From Terana coerulea (taxonomy: Eukaryota > Basidiomycota > Agaricomycetes > Polyporales > Phanerochaetaceae), in contig JAKOGH010000947.1 of assembly GCA_024811115.1 (NCBI GenBank), positions 1 through 15,445 on the forward strand: DNA of 15,445 nt, written 5' to 3'. This document shows positions 8,606 through 15,445 of the stretch, in pieces. The translations under genes and the position numbers were made by a program. Each line of letters starts with the position of its first letter. Position 1 is the stretch's first letter. The notes below the pieces were generated by a model. That model was given only the letters and a program-made list of their open reading frames with translations. It was not told where the DNA came from and did no database searches.

Positions 8606-9269
8606 TAGTGTTGCTAAAGTTCAGTTCAGTTCGGTGGCTCAGAACTAATGAACCGAACCGAGTGGTTCAGTTCGCTTCAGTTCTGGTTCGGCCTCCAGGT
8701 AACTTAGTTCGGTTCTTGGTTGAGGGCATGGCTATTATGCCCTGAACCAAGTTCGAACTGGTTTGAACTATGAACTAAGTACATGTTATGTAGTGTATTT
8801 ATACTGGGATTCATAAAGAAAAGTACATGAACTTACTTACTGTAGCATGTCTAAACTATTTTTTCATTATTGTGCTTGTAAACTGAGCACCAAATGTCAC
8901 TCTGCTTATGTTTTGGTATATACATGATGCCATTAATAGCTGCCAAAAATGGCAATTAGCAGCCTCTATCAGACACTGAGCTTCAAAACATCATAATATA
9001 AAGCTTTTGCACTATACAAACCCTTCTAGATGCCAATATATGACTCTATTATGATCTACCATTGCAATTATACTGATTTGACAGAGTAAAGCAGATATAT
9101 ACATGGTTCAATGGTTTGAACCAGTTTGAACCCTGAACCGAACCGACTGAACCAGTTCATGCTGGTTCAGTTCAGTTCGGTTTTAGTTCAGCTACTAAAC
9201 ACTTGGTGCTGGTTCTGGTTCAGATAAAAACGAGCCCAAACTGAACTGAACTGAACTTCGGCAACACTA
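8606..9269. mobile_element. Non-autonomous hAT-like element (MITE), 664 bp
   Basis: The ends are inverted: TAGTGTTGCTAAAGTTCAG on the left, and on the right the inward reading TAGTGTTGCCGAAGTTCAG, agreeing at 17 of the first 19 bases and continuing through TTCAGTTC. TAGTGTTGC resembles the CAGTGTTGC-type ends of hAT elements, and 8-bp flanking repeats (7/8 match) fit hAT integration. The outer 150-170 bp on each side are packed with GGTTC/GAACC and TTCAG/CTGAA words, typical of hAT subterminal transposase-binding repeats. The interior (about 8780-9100) is AT-rich with no ORF, so the element must have relied on a transposase encoded elsewhere. No hAT transposase is seen in this window. Confidence 0.82.
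8715..8751. repeat. Stem-loop inside the hAT-like element
   Basis: CTTGGTTGAGGGCAT (8715-8729) pairs with ATGCCCTGAACCAAG (8737-8751) at 14 of 15 positions around a 7-nt loop. It is separate from the terminal inverted repeats. Confidence 0.6.
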
Positions 9270-9277
9270 GATATTAC
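9270..9277. repeat. Target site duplication of the hAT-like element, right (GATATTAC)
   Basis: Right-hand partner of GATAGTAC at 8598-8605, with one substitution, indicating an old insertion. Confidence 0.7.
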
Positions 9278-9892
9278 GTATAGCAATTATAGCACCATTG
9301 ACTTCCTCGACATATATTGTGCTACATAACTGAGTTTTGGCTATGGGCTGCAATAAGGGGCTATCGTACCTTTGCTATACTGAGCTACAACTCACCTTAC
9401 TATGAACAGCTACACGGCGCATGGATGAAAATGCTGGACTGAGAGAGCGACTTATTGATTATATAATTCCGGTATATTTATTTACAAATGAGTTATATTG
9501 CAAAGAATCGTGACTTGCAGTACGGAACAGGGACAAGTATCTACCATGGTCCGTTACGCAAGTAGTAACTTACTCGAGGCCAAGGACTCAGGCTTCAGAG
9601 GTCAGTTCAAATCCTTGTGAAGCAGTCAATTTTGACATGTGTACCCAGCTGCTTATACAGAATTTTGAAGTCCCGAGCCTATAGTGAAGAGTGAGTACCA
9701 GTGGTGGTCCTTGTCCGTAGTAGCACACAGACTCACTAGCAATCCCGAGTGCCACTATTTTTGGGGTATTAGTAACATTGCAAGACACTGGACATTGCTG
9801 TCTATGAAAAGCTGCTCTATTGTGGTAAGTGAGTGTAGCCATACATGCGAAATCTGAGACTTACCGTGATGTATAGGGGTGAGACGCAGACT
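9278..9892. other. Intergenic stretch without a recognised gene
   Basis: About 600 bp. Around 9320-9415 there are several loosely spaced GCTAC/GCTAT words on the plus strand, reminiscent of the Plavaka subterminal arrays but sparser. A minus-strand open frame (9842-9588, 84 codons) has no motif I recognise; it begins near splice-like sites and could hold further exons of the minus-strand candidate at 9893-10200. Nothing firmer is visible. Confidence 0.5.
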
Positions 9893-10200
9893 TTAGAGGT
9901 AACAGACTACGTGTTTTATATACGTCGCACCTGAAGACTCGGAATTGGCCTGTCAGGCACTCGGGTCACACCGTGAGGAAGGGACAATAGAAAAGGACCG
10001 AGGTACGTACGATGCATGTGCAGAGTCTCACCTTTCGCGCGTGCTCCGGCCCGCTCGGGGATAGGATGCCATAGCAAATGGTCTCTTGCATAGGCTCAGG
10101 GAATTTCTGATATGATTAGTCAGCCAACCGGAAGCTATCCAAGAAGAAAGCATCCACTCACGGCTCTCAGAGACCACGGTAGAGCAGACCATGCATGCAT
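9893..10200 (-). CDS. Candidate small spliced hypothetical protein
   Basis: Three minus-strand exons join in frame: 10200-10162 (13 codons, starting MHAWSALPWSL), 10106-10032 (25 codons, KFPEPMQETICYGILSPSG and on to EHARK) and 9949-9893 (18 codons and a TAA). Intron 1 (10161-10107, 55 nt) has GTGAGT, a CTGACTAAT branch and ATCAG. Intron 2 (10031-9950, 82 nt) has GTGAGA and CTGACAG. The joined product is only 56 residues and I do not recognise it. It may be a fragment of a longer gene, since exons could extend further in either direction. The support is the consistency of splice signals and reading frame, not similarity. Confidence 0.3.
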
Positions 10201-10753
10201 AGAGGACCATAGGCTACACTAGCCTAGGATATTCTTTGCTTTCAATGAGTACCTCCGGGTATGTATCATAGACAGCGTCAAATATGTAACTGAAACCCCT
10301 TTCCTAATGCGTAGCGTGTCTTCAGATATAGCGATAAAAAGGTGATATATTGATTGAAATAGGGAAATGTGTGTAGGCACATACATTGTAAAGACTAGAA
10401 CGAGCAACAGATCAAACTCTAACAACACTGCTTGGAAGTATGTGCTTAACTGTATTGTAGTATTGAGCTGGACCATTCATATAATCCTCAAGCAGGAGCA
10501 AAGCGTGGCAAGTGGACGAAAGGTGAGGAGAAGTCGTGCCGAAATAGAACAGTCGACCTTGTTGCAGACGAACACACATACATAGTATTACTTTTCATTT
10601 TCTCGCATTTGTTTAGCATAGATACACGGCCTGGTAGCAGCCCCAGAGCCTCTGGACTTCATTTGGAGGGTAAGGGTAAGGGTTAGCCTCTAAGCATGAA
10701 GGGTTTACCCTTGCCAATCACTATACATCCAAGAACCATAAACCATGCCCATT
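10201..10753. other. Intergenic stretch, nothing recognised
   Basis: About 550 bp of AT-rich sequence. Open frames here are short and of random-looking composition. The only patterned spot is GGTAAGGGTAAGGGTTAG near 10671-10686, which resembles but does not equal the fungal telomere repeat TTAGGG. Confidence 0.5.
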
Positions 10754-11432
10754 TCAAACTGCTACCCTCAGACCTCTCAAAGCGCCCCTTCGCCTGCAAC
10801 GTGGAAACATGTTCGCAAGCATTCGTTTCGGATTAATGTATCTTGTCTTGTCCCTCTTCCACTCAATGAGGTCCTTCAATTCAATTATAATAGCTCACGT
10901 GAGCAGCCATAACACAAGCTCTGGGAATGCCTCATCCAATGTATCCAACACTGCCCGGGATATCTGGATTGTGGAGAAGTTGTTGGCAGAGCTTCTGTAG
11001 AAGATGATATGCAATGTAAGCTTCTCCAGCTTTGGGTGATTGGCAGGCATAAAGCCCTTCACATTGCCGCAGAAGAAGTTTCACAGCTCGAACAGGCTCT
11101 TTGCAACAAGGGTGTTAACATAGTCCAAGCACATGGTGAATGTGACAGTGAGTTTCTGCAGGTCCTTGCAGACGTTGCAGTTCACCAGCCCCTGATTACA
11201 TCAGTTCCTTTGGGGATACTTAGCATTGTATGTGCTTCAATAAAGACAGTGCTGAACATGTACCCCAGCGAGTGCTGTCCCAATCATCAACGGCAAGGAC
11301 GAGGTTCAACTCCATCAAGTTTGTCCCAAGACTGTTAAAGGCCGGTTGACAACCTGAAGTCATTTTACCAAAGGCCATGCACACAAAAGTAAGGCGGGCG
11401 TAGGTGCCTTGCGAGATTTGGCCGATTCTCAA
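10754..11432 (-). pseudogene. F-box/leucine-rich-repeat-like protein, decayed
   Basis: The minus-strand frame from 11432 reads ISQGTYARLTFVCMAF, then VDDWDSTRW, resembling the second half of an F-box domain followed by the linker seen in many agaricomycete F-box proteins. After a frameshift near 11200, a second frame continues to a TGA at 10754 with leucine-rich segments: CKDLQKLTVTFTMCLDYVN, HPKLEKLTLHIIF, AVLDTLDEAFPELVLWLL. Two in-frame TGA codons (11083-11081 and 10897-10895) interrupt this frame, both one C-to-T change from CGA (Arg). Such proteins normally recruit substrates to SCF ubiquitin ligases and are expanded in mushroom genomes. The F-box assignment is inference from pattern; an N-terminal start was not found, and the copy cannot encode a full protein. 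Confidence 0.42.
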
Positions 11433-11531
11433 AGTATGAGTGCAGCCACAGGTCTTTGGAGGAGAGCAGAAATATATGCATCATTGTTAGAGTAATTTTA
11501 AATGGCGAGGGAACATCAGCAAAACGTACAA

Positions 11532-11844
11532 GCGCTGACGACTGATGAGAGCTGACAAGCACTGAGAGCACTGACGAATGGTTTGGAAAGTTCGAGCCCT
11601 GCTGAAGCCCGGACTTTTACTAGATTTTGTATTTTCTTAGTTCCTCATGTTTCATAAAATATGTTGGACGTGAATGATGATGGTTTGCTCACCGAAGCTT
11701 TGCTGCAAGAGTCGGATGCAAGAGGGGTCAAAAACGTCTGAGAGCGCTCAAAACAACTACTGAGACTGGCGGGCGCTGACGGCACTGAAGGAACTGAAGC
11801 GCGCTGAGATGGCTTCATCAGTACCTGTCAGTACCGTTCAGCGC
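11532..11844. mobile_element. Candidate miniature element with CTGA-word ends
   Basis: GCGCTGACG at 11532 and the inverted CGTTCAGCGC ending at 11844 bound a 313-bp segment flanked by CAA on both sides (11529-11531 and 11845-11847). Both ends are dense in GCTGA, CACTGA and ACTGA words (about 11532-11575 and 11740-11840), while the centre has few and no ORF. The terminal match is only 7-9 bp and a 3-bp flanking repeat is weak, so this is a hypothesis. It lies between two F-box/LRR-like fragments. Confidence 0.35.
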
Positions 11845-11869
11845 CAATGCAACTTTGCTGATGAAGATC

Positions 11870-12190
11870 TAGAAATTGTTTCCTGAGTGGCATGGATGTA
11901 CGTATGTTGAGCTCGTTGTACGTGAACTGCGTTCAAGAAGAGAGCGAGCAAGGCGATGACATTGTAACCGGAAACACAGTCGACCTGCTTGTTGTGATGA
12001 CGATTACCATTTATAATATGCAGATACTCCAGGTTCAAGGCAGCAAGGGGTGGGGGCGGGGTATGGGCTGATGTAATTGTCCAGAAGAATGTCGCCCAGT
12101 GAGAGGTCTTCACCAAAGGGAGTGTGCTCAACAGCACAATGAGCTCCTCACACGGCACTCCGCAATCGTAGTGGGTATAAATGAGCACAA
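11870..12190 (-). pseudogene. Leucine-rich-repeat-like protein fragment
   Basis: Read on the minus strand, about 100 codons over two frames. One gives EELIVLLSTLPLV, which shifts to EDLSLGDILLDNYISPY, and back to LAALNLEYLHIING and VIALLALFLNAVHV. The LxxLxLxxL-like spacing (LPLVEDLSL, LAALNLEYLHI) fits a leucine-rich-repeat region like those downstream of F-box domains. At least two single-base frameshifts are needed. On the minus strand it precedes the F-box-like fragment at 11432, so it is probably the tail of a neighbouring gene of the same class rather than part of it. No start or end was identified; the copia LTR begins 35 bp beyond. Confidence 0.38.
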
Positions 12191-12329
12191 GATGGCAGAC
12201 GCAGCTCCCTGCGTAGACATCCTCTGTTGAGTCAGATAGACACCGTAAGCGCTCTGCTCATATCTTCTCTATTGTTCTATTGTCCTGGTACCTATTTGTG
12301 TCTGTTTGTAGTACAGCCACCCTGTATTG

Positions 12330-12338
12330 TATATAAGG
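12330..12338 (+). promoter_or_regulatory. TATA box of the copia LTR
   Basis: TATATAAGG, about 105 bp into the LTR and 84 bp before the proposed leader splice donor. It shares the longer string TGTATATAAGG with the solo LTR at 3028-3021. Confidence 0.55.
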
Positions 12339-12565
12339 CAGCCCTCTGCGCTATACTCTAATAAGACTCTTACAACTCTCAACTCACTTACGTGTATCCA
12401 TACCAGCTTACAGGTGAGTAACCATCCTAGCTTCCTCTAGGCCTCGGTAGGAGTGTACGCCGCTGTATGCGCTGCACTTCTACAAGTTATGAGCCCCAAT
12501 GACGCTGGGTTGTATGCGCCGTCACTGGCAGCAACAACCAGCTCATTGGTAAAACTTCGCCTGTA

Positions 12566-12637
12566 CCTGTTCGGCTGCCATCGTGCACGACGGTTGCGCT
12601 ATTTAGCGCACTGTCTGCGCCGGGCAAGCTGAACAGG
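12566..12637 (+). repeat. Nested stem-loop in the copia LTR
   Basis: Outer arms CCTGTTCGGCT (12566-12576) and AGCTGAACAGG (12627-12637) pair at 10 of 11. An inner perfect stem TGCGCTA (12595-12601) and TAGCGCA (12604-12610) closes a 2-nt loop on DNA, so RNA would open at least one pair. Confidence 0.55.
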
Positions 12638-12678
12638 CACGAGGGTGCCCCTTGGGGCCCCTCCTTGGCTAAAGCCAT

Positions 12679-12697
12679 GTCAGTACGTCGTACTGAC
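12679..12697. repeat. 9-bp palindrome before the leader acceptor
   Basis: GTCAGTACG, one T, CGTACTGAC: perfect 9-bp arms ending 17 bp before the proposed splice acceptor at 12714. Confidence 0.6.
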
Positions 12698-12723
12698 TGT
12701 TCTGTCCTCTACAGAACTCAACA

Positions 12724-14709
12724 ATGTCTTCCTCACTCGAGAAGCTTGTCCCGTCCCTAATAACCAACTGGGAGCACTGGAACGATGAGTCGTTTCCTGG
12801 GCACTCAGGGCATCTCTCGTCAGCTCTTGACGACCCAGCCAATGGTGCCGACTTTAGTTCGCACTGTCCCGGCAGCCCGCTCGCGCCGCAGTTGCAGCTG
12901 TGGGTACCACCCCAGCCATCCCTGCGCCCTCCCGCCTCTGGCGAGTGCCCGGCAACGAGCATGAGCATTCTGAGGCCGTCAACAAGCTTGACGACTGGAT
13001 CAATGACGACCTCCGGGCCATGGGCTTCATCCGCCTTCGTTTGACTTACCAGATTGGACAGTCAGTAAAGAACGAAACGACAGCCAAAGCCCCGCACGAA
13101 TCCTTGCAGGCCACTTACACCCAGAACACTCTGGGTCTACACTGACTTCAGGGGCCTCCTGAGACTCGCATCCCTGATGACCAGTCACCAGCACCCACAA
13201 TCGCCAAGATCCAATCCCACATCGACCGCCTTCATGCGGCCGCATGGCAGTAGTAGCACTACACCTGATGCTTCTCATCTCGAAGACACCAGCGTACGGT
13301 AAGCACGTCGCCACGGTCACCACTCTAAATCAAAAGATGGTAGACACTTCCTGACCCCCCTACCTGCTGGAAGCCCCGATCCCAAGCAGTACGGTAGCAG
13401 CTCATCGCTGCATGGGAGCAGCGGCTTTCCGTGGACAGCGCAAGCAGACCAAGTCTGCCAAGCGCGTCACCGCCGTCAAGAACAAGGGGAAGGATCCCCA
13501 GTTCAAACAGCAGCAGCGCCCCTAACGGGCAGCAGCAGCATGCGCAGCAGCAGCGCCCGCAAGGGCAGCAGCAGCAGCAGCAAGACGGTGCCGGCAACGG
13601 CAGGGAAAGAAAACCCAGCGCGGCAAGCACGGGGGCAAGGGCAAAGGCAAGCTCAGGATGCTGACCACGGTCACTCCTATATTGCCCCAGTCATCCCAGT
13701 GGTGAACGACTTTGCCTCTGACATGCCGCTCCCCAAATCCGAGGCCGAAGAAATTCAGTCTCGCATCAAAGGAGAGCGCGAGCTCGGCTCGCCAACGGCA
13801 ACCAGTTCTCCGCTTCCGGCAAGGCACTAGCCCTTGCTGAGAAGCTCGGAGTCGCCGGGTCCCAGGAGCACATCCAGACCCTCGAGGAAGTCATCGACGC
13901 CAACGAGCACAATGCTCATCACGCGGACGCCATGGGATATCAAACACCGCAACCTGCGAACACCGTTCGTGAGTTAGAATTCCAACAGGAGTTCACTCAA
14001 CGATCTCCCCAAGCTAACTAAATTGTTAGCTATCCTCGATGAGGACGACGAGTCCCAGACTCTGCACAAGGCCCAGCTTCGTGAGGCCGCAGAGCTCCGC
14101 AAGCTTGCCCGCAAGGAGTGGATCGCGGACAAGAACGCCGCCCTGAACAAGGGCTCGACCCTCGACCAGAAGCTGCCGCGGACACGCTCGGTGGGAACGA
14201 CACCTGCTTGTCAAGCTGGCTACCACCCAGGAAAGTGAGTTCGCCACCACCGCCGCCGAAGATGAGGCCGCGGAGAGGGCTCGTCGTGCCAAGCAGGCCG
14301 ACCTCGACTACGCCGAGCGCATGCTCGATGCTCGCATCGCCGAGCTCAACGCCCGCATCAACTCGGGAACCACGTTGCTCTCAAACGAAAGTTTGCTGAG
14401 CCGGAGTTCGTCGAGGGCAGCTCCTCTCGCCTGCCAAGCGCGAGCTCGCGCGAATCCGCCGATCATTTGGTCCGACGAGGTCGACATGCAAATGTCGCTC
14501 GACAGGGAGGGACGGCTTCGACGCCACGACCACCCTGACATCAAGGACGCTGTGTCCCTCGGAAACAAGGACAACGACAGCGATGTTGACGACCAGTATG
14601 CCGGATGCCTGATGGACGGTCGAGAGATCCACCAGACATCATCGACGCGCGACTTCAAGTACGTCCCCTCTAACTCTGCACTCGCATCTCACTGACCGAT
14701 ACCTTGCAG
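12724..14709 (+). pseudogene. Ty1/copia gag-like region, intron-bearing and frameshifted
   Basis: Starts MSSSLEKLVPSLITNWEHWN, the usual short N-terminus with a conserved Trp. After a frameshift near 12890 comes AVNKLDDWINDDL then GFIRLRLTYQIGQ and TTAKAPHESLQATY, matching the copia gag core (UBN2-like: Trp, then many-state leucine/arginine strand, then TAKE-W-L). Then DFRGLLRL, shifted to RIPDDQSPAPTIAKIQSH. A Gln/Gly/Ser/Lys-rich nucleocapsid-like tract (about 13500-13650) lacks a visible CCHC zinc knuckle. ASGKALALAEKLGVAG, QTLEEVIDAN and an alanine/charged coiled coil (14030-14390) follow, ending VDDQYAGCLMDG. Two introns have good signals: 13969-14029 (GTGAGT, CTAAC, TTGTTAG) and 14659-14709 (GTACGT, CTGAC, CTTGCAG). 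Gag would package the element RNA in virus-like particles. At least four frameshifts break it. Confidence 0.6.
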
Positions 14710-15445
14710 CTGAATGCACAGTGTCTCGGCAGGCTAGATTAAATAGTAGATACCACATGTATGCTACTATATTGAATGGAGCAGGTTTCCTTCAATTACC
14801 AGACCAATGTGTGCACAATAAGTTATTTAACGCGTTAGAGCTGCAAAGGTAAAAACCTTGCAAAATCAAGTGATTGGCTGCTGACTCGGAGCGCCATTTC
14901 ACTTTACCGGTCAAAGAAGTTTATTGCGCAACTCGCGCGACATTGACCCAATTGTCGTTCAAACGGCTAATGGGCATGTAACTATCTCTGAGGAAGGTGA
15001 TTCCATTATCAACTACCGTCCTAGTGCGACGAGCAGAATGATTAAAGTCTTACTGAAAAATGTTCGACTCATGCCTTCGCAGAAAGACATGAATCTTATC
15101 TCGCTTGGTCAGCTGCTACGACAGAACCGGTTAATCGAGGGTGACGCTAACTCTAAAAATCCTGGACGGTAACAACCGCCAGGAATTACAATTCGTGCCG
15201 CTTATCCAAACGCAACAGCGTACTATTTAGACACTGACTGAGACGGCCTTGCTTAGTCTCGCACGAAATAATGCATAGACGTTTTGACATTCCTCTGAGC
15301 GAATCCTACATCAACTTCCGTCAGCAACGACGGAATGTCCTGATTTCGACTATAACAAGTCGGACTCACCCTGCTCTGGCTGCCGCACAAGGAAAGATGC
15401 ACAATTGCTCTTTTCCCGCCGACGCCTCGACAAGCATCGCGACCC
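14710..15445 (+). pseudogene. Ty1/copia pol 5' part: protease and GAG-pre-integrase (runs off the end)
   Basis: A segment LPDQCVHNKLFNALELQ ends at a TAA near 14850. Around 14873-14900 the expected WLLDSGASRHFT of a copia aspartic protease survives as overlapping pieces in different frames: the codons for Asp-Ser-Gly-Ala are damaged by small deletions, while RHFTLPVKEV remains. The frame then gives VVQTANGHVTI, MIKVLLKNVRLMPS and MNLISLGQLLRQNRL, the protease body and flap. After a stop at 15170 other frames give NNRQELQFVPL and NATAYYLDTD. The GAG-pre-integrase follows with HRRF near 15275 and CSGC at 15372-15383 before GKMHN in the next frame. The integrase core, reverse transcriptase and RNase H would lie beyond the window. 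Orientation and order (gag, protease, integrase) identify copia rather than gypsy. Confidence 0.75.

Larger units (their letters stand above)
12414..12714 (+). other. Candidate leader intron within the copia LTR
   Basis: CAG/GTGAGTA at 12414 and CCTCTACAG ending at 12714 form a good donor-acceptor pair 301 nt apart, long for a basidiomycete intron. Splicing would join a short leader starting near the TATA box to AACTCAACA and the gag ATG at 12724. The interval contains several strong inverted repeats and no useful ORF. Confidence 0.4.
12225..12723 (+). repeat. 5' LTR of a Ty1/copia-like element
   Basis: The segment starts TGTTGAGT and ends ACTCAACA, a perfect 8-bp inverted terminus with TG..CA ends, 499 bp long. 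It holds a TATATAAGG box (12330-12338) and a splice-donor-like CAGGTGAGTA at 12411-12420, and is immediately followed by the ATG of a gag-like frame at 12724. The partner LTR is outside the window, so identity and target duplication cannot be tested (the left copy would be TCCTC, 12220-12224). One oddity: no recognisable tRNA primer-binding site lies after the proposed end, so the true LTR end may be nearer the splice donor. Confidence 0.5.

Noticed and set aside
9588..9842. 84-codon minus-strand frame as a gene
   Set aside because: No recognised motif and its frame could not be joined cleanly to the upstream exons at 9893-10200; mentioned only as possible flanking exons.
10219..10476. Minus-strand open frame of 85 codons, hydrophobic
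   Set aside because: Composition follows the AT-rich base content, with no motif, start context or splice support; treated as chance.
10671..10686. GGTAAGGGTAAGGGTTAG as an interstitial telomere
   Set aside because: Only two GGGTAA-type units and not the TTAGGG repeat; too short to indicate a telomere or a fusion point.
11220..11432. Minus-strand frame with DDWDSTRW as a hAT transposase fragment
   Set aside because: The WDSTRW string recalls the hAT TRWNST motif, but the preceding ARLTFVCMAF and following leucine-rich frames fit an F-box/LRR-like protein better.
13500..13580. CAG-rich tract as an expanded trinucleotide repeat or CRISPR-like array
   Set aside because: The units are interrupted CAGCAG runs coding Gln in a gag nucleocapsid-like region; there are no spacers and no uniform repeat.
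13325..13827. Cysteine- and alanine-rich minus-strand open frames
   Set aside because: They are the reverse complement of the Gln/Gly/Lys-rich gag tract, hence artefacts of composition.

Overview
The window looks like transposon-rich, largely decayed nuclear DNA of a filamentous basidiomycete, probably an agaricomycete. The evidence is a Plavaka-type DNA transposase of the kind amplified in mushroom-forming fungi, short introns of about 50-80 nt with GT..AG ends and CTAAC/CTGAC-like branch sites, a chromodomain Ty3/gypsy element and a Ty1/copia element of the type seen in such genomes. No rRNA, tRNA, CRISPR or bacterial signal was seen. All calls come from reading translated frames by eye; no database search was run.

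Layout, left to right. 1-998 is the 3' end of a Ty3/gypsy element (integrase C-terminus, chromodomain, polypurine tract, 3' LTR with TGTCA/TGACA ends). 1198-1501 is a small spliced ORF of unknown function. About 1640-8418 is a nearly full-length but frameshifted Plavaka DNA transposon. It has a transposase on the minus strand (5632 to 1825), a divergent second gene on the plus strand (5796 to 8122), a 163-bp shared intergenic region and inverted arrays of the word GCTAC just inside both ends. A 566-bp solo LTR (2880-3445) with a perfect 5-bp target duplication splits the transposase. 8606-9269 is a hAT-like non-autonomous element with near-identical 8-bp target duplications. 9893-10200 may be a small spliced minus-strand ORF. 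10754-11432 and about 11870-12190 are decayed minus-strand F-box/leucine-rich-repeat-like fragments, with a possible 313-bp miniature element (11532-11844) between them. 12225 to the end is the 5' part of a Ty1/copia element (LTR, gag, protease, GAG-pre-integrase), running off the window.

Functionally this is a graveyard of nested insertions. In the Plavaka element the transposase would act on the element ends, and the second protein is expected to assist, perhaps by binding the subterminal GCTAC words as TnpA does in En/Spm; that role is inference. The order of at least one event is clear: the solo LTR landed in an existing Plavaka copy. The most interesting signals are the complete two-gene Plavaka architecture with its subterminal word arrays, the different dense words in the other small elements, and a possible intron lying inside the copia LTR just before gag.
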